DNA of 64,000 nucleotides from the IMG/VR virus record IMGVR_UViG_3300022851_000011, positions 1-64,000 of that record, one strand, 5' to 3'. A program made the position numbers and the translations under genes. Of the stretch, positions 59,039 to 64,000 are shown in pieces. Under the pieces are notes generated by a model, which made no database searches, was not told the origin of the DNA, and saw only the letters and a list, made by a program, of their open reading frames with translations. This DNA is from a virus. Every line of letters starts with the position of its first letter. Within the stretch, counting starts at the first letter, position 1.

Positions 59039-59248
59039 TTAACTATCATATGCATCTTTGTATTTTGGATCATTCTTTAATCCGATAAACATCTTCCAAA
59101 GCATTTTCAACTCGTCGGGTGGATATGCAACTGGATCAAGATTACCTGTCCTGCCTTGTCTATTCTTGTCAACGGATACCCTAGATACCCCGTCTTCTTC
59201 ATAAATGGATACAATGAATTTAGCACGATATGCTGATGATAGTGACAT
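59039..59248 (-). CDS. Frameshifted paralogue of the next gene (69 aa as it stands)
   Basis: Start at 59248 (MSLSSAYRAKFIVSIYEEDG). It runs parallel to the 58702-59016 protein (VDKNRQGRTGNLDPVAYPPDELKML / GLKNDPKYKDAYD). After KDAYD one A is missing: adding it gives KLKFMYELSE and a stop at 59013-59015, exactly overlapping the next ATG as ATGA. So the last ten codons were lost by a single-base deletion. Confidence 0.6.
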   Translation of the reverse strand: MSLSSAYRAKFIVSIYEEDGVSRVSVDKNRQGRTGNLDPVAYPPDELKMLWKMFIGLKNDPKYKDAYDS

Positions 59249-59249
59249 T

Positions 59250-59786
59250 TTAGTAACGATCCATTTCAACCCAACGGTTTGGGCGTAGTTGACACATAAT
59301 GACAGTCCATTGATATAGGTCACGACCTTCTACTACGGTTTCAAAATAGCGGTCGCACGTTTTTCCTTGGTATACAAATCTATTGCCACTGATTTTAGAT
59401 AAGCCTTCTAAACCAGTTAAATCCTTTTCTTTATTTGAATCATCACAAACAAGTTCAGCCTTGCTACGGATTTGTTGTGGATATAACTCTTCAAGCATTA
59501 ACTTTTTACCAGTTTCATATGCCACTGCACACGCTTTGCCTTCATCTTTATGGAATACATAAGACCCAAGACCCTGATGCCAGTTGCCATCGACTTGTGC
59601 CTCGAATGAAACCATACACTTCTGCTTGTTTTCACGCCACGGAACAACGTTCTTTGTAATGTTACGAACGCTTTCAATAGTGCCTAGTTGCTTTGCATTA
59701 GTGGTTTCTTTTAAGACGCACTCGGCAGCTACAGGTGTAGCAAACAAGACACTTGCAAGAATACTATACTTTAAGATTTTCGCCAT
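59250..59786 (-). CDS. Exported hypothetical protein (178 aa)
   Basis: Start at 59786 (MAKILKYSILASVLFATPVA), a signal peptide cut after VAA. The mature protein has six cysteines (ECVLKE, KCMVSF, ACAVAY, LVCDDS, TCDRYF, MCQLRP), suggesting disulfides in the periplasm. It overlaps the upstream edge of the paralogue pair by 1 nt. Family unknown. Confidence 0.6.
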   Translation of the reverse strand: MAKILKYSILASVLFATPVAAECVLKETTNAKQLGTIESVRNITKNVVPWRENKQKCMVSFEAQVDGNWHQGLGSYVFHKDEGKACAVAYETGKKLMLEELYPQQIRSKAELVCDDSNKEKDLTGLEGLSKISGNRFVYQGKTCDRYFETVVEGRDLYQWTVIMCQLRPNRWVEMDRY

Positions 59787-59844
59787 TGGGAATATCATCC
59801 GTAAAATTGGTCCAAATTTGTGACTTCAACTCGCCTCTTTGATG

Positions 59845-60129
59845 TCATAGTTCAGTCTCTTTAAATAACTGATTGGTTAGGCGTCCGCTTTCACGTTCAA
59901 CAAAATGTTCAAACTTAGCGATAGCAATAGTCGCCGCAATCTTTAACTGATCGTCGGTTGCTTGAAACGTATCATCATCCATGCCCAAATCATCGGCAGG
60001 AATAGCGAATGAAACCGTGCTGTCGCCTACTGGAAATTGAAAAGTGAATTCAAACTTCGGCATAGGGTGATACGCATAATTAATTAGCGGTAATAGTTCA
60101 CTAAGGTAGTCTACATTTTTATCACTCAT
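59845..60129 (-). CDS. Hypothetical protein (94 aa)
   Basis: Acidic protein with a beta pair (PKFEFTFQFPVGDSTVSFAIP) and a C-terminal helix (LKIAATIAIAKFEHFVERES). AAAGGAAA precedes the ATG. No family recognised. Confidence 0.55.
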   Translation of the reverse strand: MSDKNVDYLSELLPLINYAYHPMPKFEFTFQFPVGDSTVSFAIPADDLGMDDDTFQATDDQLKIAATIAIAKFEHFVERESGRLTNQLFKETEL

Positions 60130-60148
60130 GGTGTGTTTCCTTTAAAAG

Positions 60149-60460
60149 TTACGGGCATTGGGTTCTTAAATCCCAAATCAAATTTTTAGCAATCTTATCA
60201 TATTCACGATCAGCGAGTGCCTTCTGTTGTGTATAGGTGCCGTTGATAGCCCCCATCAATCCACTAAGCATTCCACGTGTATGGTAGGTTGCAGATAAAC
60301 GATCCCATTCGGTTGACATTTGCGTTTCAAGAAACTTGATTTGCGCTTCTTTATTTGCACAATCAATCTTCATATAACGAAGGTCATAAATATCCATACG
60401 ATGGGTAGAAGAACATCCCGCAAGGGTTGCTACTACTAGCAATGCTGCTGCGATCTTCAT
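60149..60460 (-). CDS. Small lipoprotein (103 aa)
   Basis: Start at 60460 (MKIAAALLVVATLAGCSSTH): signal with lipobox LAGC. The mature part has a helix (MKIDCANKEAQIKFLETQM), a small Gly patch and a C-terminal Cys (WDLRTQCP). The ATG overlaps the stop of a 42-aa membrane protein (ATGA), so both are coupled. Confidence 0.6.
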   Translation of the reverse strand: MKIAAALLVVATLAGCSSTHRMDIYDLRYMKIDCANKEAQIKFLETQMSTEWDRLSATYHTRGMLSGLMGAINGTYTQQKALADREYDKIAKNLIWDLRTQCP

Positions 60461-60585
60461 GATAGCAACATAAATACAAGTGGCACGACAATCAGTAAAA
60501 TGCCGCAAATGTTTTCGATGCGTTCGTCTTTTTTCATTTCTTCCTCGTCAGATTCTGGTTCAGTTACATTATCATCATTATACAT
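60457..60585 (-). CDS. Small single-pass membrane protein (42 aa)
   Basis: A short ORF MYNDDNVTEPESDEEEMKKD followed by a C-terminal transmembrane helix (ICGILLIVVPLVFMLLS). It overlaps the stop of the zinc-finger-like gene and the start of the lipoprotein gene. Tail-anchored topology is likely. Confidence 0.5.
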   Translation of the reverse strand: MYNDDNVTEPESDEEEMKKDERIENICGILLIVVPLVFMLLS

Positions 60586-60814
60586 TATCGTCGTCTGTTG
60601 TCAATCGTTTTCTTTCTAGAATATCCGCAAATATTTTTTTTGGGTCTGTTTTTTCTTCTTTTTCTTTTTGCTTACGCTCTTTATATTTAATAGCCGACAC
60701 TTCTCGCATACAGGACTTACACCAAGATTGGTAATATCCAGTGGCTTTAATAAAGAAGAATTCGGTGGCTATTTCCTGTTCGATTTCACATCTAGGGCAT
60801 TTTTTTTGATCCAT
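60578..60814 (-). CDS. Small zinc-ribbon-like protein (78 aa)
   Basis: KCPRCEIEQEI and SWCKSCMREV form a CxxC...CxxC metal site, followed by a charged helix (KERKQKEKEEKTDPKKIF). This pattern recurs in phage proteins sometimes associated with HNH nucleases, but no HNH core is present. It shares one base with the upstream gene. Confidence 0.6.
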   Translation of the reverse strand: MDQKKCPRCEIEQEIATEFFFIKATGYYQSWCKSCMREVSAIKYKERKQKEKEEKTDPKKIFADILERKRLTTDDDNV

Positions 60815-61392
60815 TAGAACTCTATTTCAATTTCACTAATAGCTGCATAGTTTGCTTTCTTCTTTTTTGATATACTATTAAGTAATGTCCAACTTGATGC
60901 TATACCATCTGACCGCAACTTATCACTTTTCTGTGTGAACTGTGAGTTTGATGGATCAAGAAAAGCCAAAATATCTGCTTCAGTATTATCGGGATATGAA
61001 TCAATCCATTTTTTGCAGTTGAATGCAAACTCACGCTTGGTTTGCGACCACCAACTATGATAAACACTTTCACAAGATTCAGTATACTTACTGCCGACCA
61101 AATGATTGTTGGCAGCGTCATCAAACAATGCTTCCTTCATCAATGGTGTAGGACGGATAAACCAACGGTAATCAGATACCAATGCCACAAATGTGCGATG
61201 CGTGAACATACGTGTTTTTGTTAATACATAAAGATGTTCTACACCTTTGACATCCAAGGTGACCATAGTAGGTTGCTCGGATAGTGATGCCCACATCGAT
61301 TCCTTTTTCCACATTGAATCGATTGGCACAAAGCTACTCGAATCGTTATCTGAATCTGAATCTGGTAGTGATACATTAATATTAAATGCCAT
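60814..61392 (-). CDS. Hypothetical protein (192 aa)
   Basis: Starts MAFNINVSLPDSDSDNDSSS, an acidic linker, then an alpha/beta domain (QPTMVTLDVKGVEHLYVLTK, WWSQTKREFAFNCKKWIDSY). No family recognised. It starts 2 nt after the upstream stop. Confidence 0.55.
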   Translation of the reverse strand: MAFNINVSLPDSDSDNDSSSFVPIDSMWKKESMWASLSEQPTMVTLDVKGVEHLYVLTKTRMFTHRTFVALVSDYRWFIRPTPLMKEALFDDAANNHLVGSKYTESCESVYHSWWSQTKREFAFNCKKWIDSYPDNTEADILAFLDPSNSQFTQKSDKLRSDGIASSWTLLNSISKKKKANYAAISEIEIEF

Positions 61393-61394
61393 AA

Positions 61395-61946
61395 TTAATA
61401 CCCCGGATCATTGCGAAAATCATATTGTAAATCAGAATCTGCGGAAAGCTTTGTAAGTGTTTCCTGTTTAATCTTGTAGCCGTATGCATAATATTTCACA
61501 AGGCGTTTCAGAATCGATTTCGGACGGTAGCTCACAATGTCAATGTCGTCTTCGTTCCAATCAGGATTGCCCCACGCCGAATAGCCATCTGAAATAAGTT
61601 GGGCTTGTGCGAAATCAAAGTCATTAACTACATCAAGTGGATTTTGAAACCACTGCTTCTTGATAAGTTGGACATCAATATCATCCGCACGGTATGTGAC
61701 TGCGTTCTCGGAATCAAAGGCTACGCTGAACCCAGCGTCGGTTAGTCGATCCGCAATGATTTTTGATTGCTCTTGACTAGAACAATATACATCAAAATCC
61801 GACTTAACTGTTCTGCATTGTAGTAGTTGCCTAATGGCACCGCCCGCTACCCACGGACCTTTTTCAAAGTCTGGTCTAACATAATAGAATACGTGGGCTT
61901 GTTGGGGGGATACAGTGATCCCCCCAAGATGTGTTAACTCTTTCAT
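61395..61946 (-). CDS. Nucleotidyltransferase-fold protein
   Basis: The 183-aa protein has GPWVAGGAIRQLLQ and SDFDVYCSSQEQ, the GG...DxD nucleotidyltransferase signature as in the head of CCA enzymes, then DIDVQLIKKQWFQNPLDVVNDFDF with the third acidic residue. There is no RNA-binding tail. It may be a stand-alone NTase of toxin-like or adenylation type. It overlaps the 56-aa upstream gene by 4 nt (ATGA). Confidence 0.68.
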   Translation of the reverse strand: MKELTHLGGITVSPQQAHVFYYVRPDFEKGPWVAGGAIRQLLQCRTVKSDFDVYCSSQEQSKIIADRLTDAGFSVAFDSENAVTYRADDIDVQLIKKQWFQNPLDVVNDFDFAQAQLISDGYSAWGNPDWNEDDIDIVSYRPKSILKRLVKYYAYGYKIKQETLTKLSADSDLQYDFRNDPGY

Positions 61947-62113
61947 AGTGGTGATGTGCCAGTCAATAAACGGTTCACTGCGGCTTCTGCTTGATAGTCT
62001 TCGGTGTTGTCAACATTGTTTCTAACAAACCGAACAGCAGCATCGTGGTCTAGTTGAAGTCCGAAGATAGCCTCGTCGGCAGCGTCGTGTAGTTCTTTTT
62101 CAAAAGCATCCAT
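61943..62113 (-). CDS. Small hypothetical protein (56 aa)
   Basis: A short ORF MDAFEKELHDAADEAIFGLQ to AAVNRLLTGTSPL with AGGAG before the ATG. It is the first gene after the promoter at 62153-62181 and is coupled to the nucleotidyltransferase gene, so a partner or antidote role is conceivable but unsupported. Confidence 0.55.
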   Translation of the reverse strand: MDAFEKELHDAADEAIFGLQLDHDAAVRFVRNNVDNTEDYQAEAAVNRLLTGTSPL

Positions 62114-62152
62114 ACTATTTCTCCTATAAAGGTTGGTTTAACTCAATGAACT

Positions 62153-62181
62153 ATTATACTACATTAGGAAGGGTTAGTCAA
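62153..62181 (-). promoter_or_regulatory. Host-type (sigma-70-like) promoter
   Basis: On the minus strand TTGACT and TATAAT with a 17-nt spacer lie 40 nt before the gene at 61943-62113. Confidence 0.8.
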
Positions 62182-62186
62182 CATTA

Positions 62187-62597
62187 TTATGATTGTCTTA
62201 GTGTAAGATTTACAGCAAAAAGGTCACGTTGTTTTTTCAATCGAATGATAAAACCTTGTCTGCCGCCATCAAGCATCGGATATTGCCATTTTCTAATACC
62301 AATCTTATTCTTCTTACATTTTTCAAGGAGTTCTATAAACTTGTCACCTTGTCTGCCGCCAATCCTCGCATATTGCCAGTTTTTAATACCAATCTTATTC
62401 TTCTTACAGTATTCAAGGATTTCTATAAACTCGTCATAATCTGCCGTTATGATGTTAGGCTCCCAGTCATTAACTATCGTTCGCTGATCCACCCCCAACC
62501 ACCAGCTGGGAACATCACGCTTGTTTTGTTTATCGGGATCATACGAAGATTCCCACGCTTTTGATTTTTTACTCACGGACACATTCCTCTGTTCCAT
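62187..62597 (-). CDS. Protein with an internal duplicated motif (136 aa)
   Basis: The ATG at 62597 (MEQRNVSVSKKSKAWESSYD) is chosen because the longer frame lies over the lipoprotein gene. Two consecutive repeats read FIEILEYCKKNKIGIKNWQY then ARIGGRQGD, and FIELLEKCKKNKIGIRKWQY then PMLDGGRQG. The repeat is also visible in DNA (about 90 bp). Function unknown. Confidence 0.55.
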   Translation of the reverse strand: MEQRNVSVSKKSKAWESSYDPDKQNKRDVPSWWLGVDQRTIVNDWEPNIITADYDEFIEILEYCKKNKIGIKNWQYARIGGRQGDKFIELLEKCKKNKIGIRKWQYPMLDGGRQGFIIRLKKQRDLFAVNLTLRQS

Positions 62598-62934
62598 TAA
62601 CCAAATCATAACAAATCTTTTCAGTGACACATACGCCACCATCACAAATGCTGTAGATGCGCTTGTTGCCTGTTCGTGCTGGTGGTGGCGGTGCCTCACG
62701 TACGCTGCGGTCACCATGAATATCAAGTTCAAGGCATTCATAACTGTATGCCGTTTCGCAACGTTTACGGAATTGCCACATCTGAAAGTCCCTACCCTTT
62801 TGACCAGTCTTGCCAGCCCACGATTTTGGTTGGTTTTCTTCCCACTGAAGTTGTCGCTCGTAACTTGATAACTCACGCACACAACCCGTTAAAACGATTG
62901 CAGCCATTGTAATGGTTACAACAATAGTTTTCAT
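62569..62934 (-). CDS. Small lipoprotein (121 aa)
   Basis: Start at 62934 (MKTIVVTITMAAIVLTGCVR): lipobox LTGC. The mature part has four more Cys (KRCETAYSYECLEL, ICDGGVCVTEKICYDL). GGAG precedes the ATG, and it overlaps the upstream gene by 4 nt. No known family. Confidence 0.6.
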   Translation of the reverse strand: MKTIVVTITMAAIVLTGCVRELSSYERQLQWEENQPKSWAGKTGQKGRDFQMWQFRKRCETAYSYECLELDIHGDRSVREAPPPPARTGNKRIYSICDGGVCVTEKICYDLVNGTEECVRE

Positions 62935-63284
62935 TTCCAATACTCCACTTTTTTATAGTCAGCCGATAGGTCAAAGAACATTCGGGATTTTTCGTCATCT
63001 ATTACGAAATCAATATCATCGATTTGAACATCAGCACATTCTGTTAGATATGCAACCAGTATTTTTTCAAACCCGTCCATATTAGAAATCGTTACACGAC
63101 GATTATATACTTCGGCTTTGTCAACCCCAAACATTTCTATGTCTGCGGTCGATGCGTAGCGAAAAATGAACTCCAAATCTTCACGAACGTGCTGTATTCT
63201 TTCTTCACGATCCGATGCGACATACTCATAGTAATCCAACCGGAATATATTTGAGTCTGATAAATATCGTAGTTCGCCGTTCAT
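62931..63284 (-). CDS. Hypothetical protein (117 aa)
   Basis: Mixed protein MNGELRYLSDSNIFRLDYYE with a C-terminal ferredoxin-like pattern (VQIDDIDFVIDDEKSRMFFDL). Coupled by 4-nt overlaps to the phosphoesterase and the lipoprotein genes. No family recognised. Confidence 0.55.
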   Translation of the reverse strand: MNGELRYLSDSNIFRLDYYEYVASDREERIQHVREDLEFIFRYASTADIEMFGVDKAEVYNRRVTISNMDGFEKILVAYLTECADVQIDDIDFVIDDEKSRMFFDLSADYKKVEYWK

Positions 63285-64000
63285 ATCTCTACTGTCAAAT
63301 CCTCGTCAAAGTTAGGATTAAGTTCGCTCCCTTTGTAACCTCTCGGATTACATACCACACGTGTGTCGCCGACCATATAATCAAATGAATCGTGAACGTG
63401 ACCGTGGCAGAATAATGCCGGTTTCGTGTCCAATATAAGGTCAGACAAATCACTGGCATAACATCCAGACAACTTATCGCCTCGGAATCTTGCGTGAATA
63501 CTCTTATACGTTGGTGCGTGATGCGTTACAACCACGTCGCCTTCCTTAACGTTATCAGCAAGGAACATCTTTGACACGTTATGTCTGGTGTGAATACCCT
63601 GTGGTTTAATAATCGAATACTTCTCGTCACGGATTTGCCTGTAATCATTCATCGACGATTGTGCAGCGTGATACGTAAGTGGATCGCCTTTATTAAAATC
63701 AGACCACAATGTGCAGCCGTGGAAATTTACACCATCCAGCATCACTGAACTATCATCAAGGACATGCACATTACTTGGTAGACTTTCGACAGTATGACGT
63801 TTCACGCTATCAAAGTTACTCTTATAAAACTCATGATTGCCGTATACATAGACAACGTGCGGAAAATGTTTAGACATTTCCACAATCCATTGCACACGGC
63901 TTTTAGTAGTGATATCCCCCGCCAGAACAAGCACATCTGCCCCATTCCAGTTTGGGTTGTAAAGTGCGTCACAAAACTCCATTGGAGTATTGTCAAATTC
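63281..64000 (-). CDS. Calcineurin-like metallophosphoesterase, 5' end beyond the window
   Basis: The frame is still open at 64000 (EFDNTPMEF...), so the start and the first metal motif (D-x-H) lie outside. Visible motifs are LVLAGDITTKS (GDxx), YVYGNHEFY (GNHE), VVVTHHAPTYKS (H) and LFCHGHVHDSFDY (GHxH), giving the binuclear metal site. Such phage enzymes hydrolyse phosphodiesters or phosphate monoesters; the substrate is unknown. Confidence 0.88.
   Translation of the reverse strand, partial: EFDNTPMEFCDALYNPNWNGADVLVLAGDITTKSRVQWIVEMSKHFPHVVYVYGNHEFYKSNFDSVKRHTVESLPSNVHVLDDSSVMLDGVNFHGCTLWSDFNKGDPLTYHAAQSSMNDYRQIRDEKYSIIKPQGIHTRHNVSKMFLADNVKEGDVVVTHHAPTYKSIHARFRGDKLSGCYASDLSDLILDTKPALFCHGHVHDSFDYMVGDTRVVCNPRGYKGSELNPNFDEDLTVEI

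Noticed and set aside
1-64000. tRNA genes, CRISPR arrays, insertion sequences, attachment sites
   Set aside because: No cloverleaf sequences, no regularly spaced repeats, no transposase and no integrase are visible; intergenic space is very small.

Overview
This 64 kb window reads as an internal stretch of the genome of a large T4-like myovirus. Supporting genes are a gp45-type sliding clamp, a gp43-type family B DNA polymerase, a gp44-type clamp loader, a DsbA-like late regulator, a T4-type lysozyme, PhoH, a gp31/GroES-like co-chaperonin and MazG. About twenty copies of the T4-type late promoter octamer ([TGC]ATAAATA) lie in front of structural genes. Genes are tightly packed with ATGA or 4-30 nt overlaps, mostly on the minus strand. 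The carried flagellin has a C-terminal end typical of Alphaproteobacteria, and a tripartite tricarboxylate transporter and a HesB-type Fe-S gene are present, so a marine alphaproteobacterial host is the best guess (inference). There are no tRNAs, CRISPR arrays or insertion sequences that I can see.

Layout. 1-6.7 kb (minus): replication genes, with the DNA polymerase broken into three coding pieces. 6.8-8.0 kb (plus): a frameshifted phage-borne flagellin and a small gene. 8.0-18.6 kb (minus): large putative virion or ejected proteins, glycosyltransferase and carbohydrate-binding-like proteins. 18.6-27.3 kb (minus): thymidylate synthase with an in-frame endonuclease-like insert, HNH, DHFR, ClpP, ClpA and a DnaJ-type co-chaperone. 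27.4-30.1 kb: lysis cassette (lysozyme, holin, nested spanin pair) and two virion proteins. 30.1-32.7 kb: tctA-tctC next to the remnant of an amidinotransferase gene. 33.2-34.6 kb (plus): methyltransferase and phoH. 34.8-42.4 kb: HAD phosphatase, clamp loader, GroES, DnaE-like fragment and MazG. 42.4-50.2 kb: structural and tail-fibre genes plus a metallopeptidase split by a tandem duplication. 50.2-52.6 kb: HtrA protease, HesB/IscA and translation factor IF-1. 52.8-55.3 kb (plus): an accessory island with an EcoRI-like nuclease and a Dam-type methylase. 55.3-64 kb (minus): CCA-type nucleotidyltransferase, putative ejected proteins, lipoproteins and small unknowns.

The most striking system is the polymerase locus at 2.0-6.1 kb. 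One gene carries three different interruptions: an intercistronic insert that splits the palm, a compact 246-nt group I intron at motif B, and a split intein at motif C (YGDTD/S) whose two halves are separated by the degenerate tail of a Vsr-like endonuclease. A full enzyme needs three polypeptides, one RNA splicing event and one protein trans-splicing event.

Other themes. The phage encodes a protein-quality-control set (ClpA, ClpP, DnaJ-like, GroES-like, HtrA). Six late promoters sit only 4-5 nt before a start codon, implying leaderless mRNAs, and the phage also carries its own IF-1. Short tandem duplications (17, 25, 32, 35 and 43 bp) recur and either double promoters or break reading frames. 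Many late genes share an N-terminal leader of the type M-R-x-[N/S]-E-[I/F], which resembles capsid-targeting peptides.
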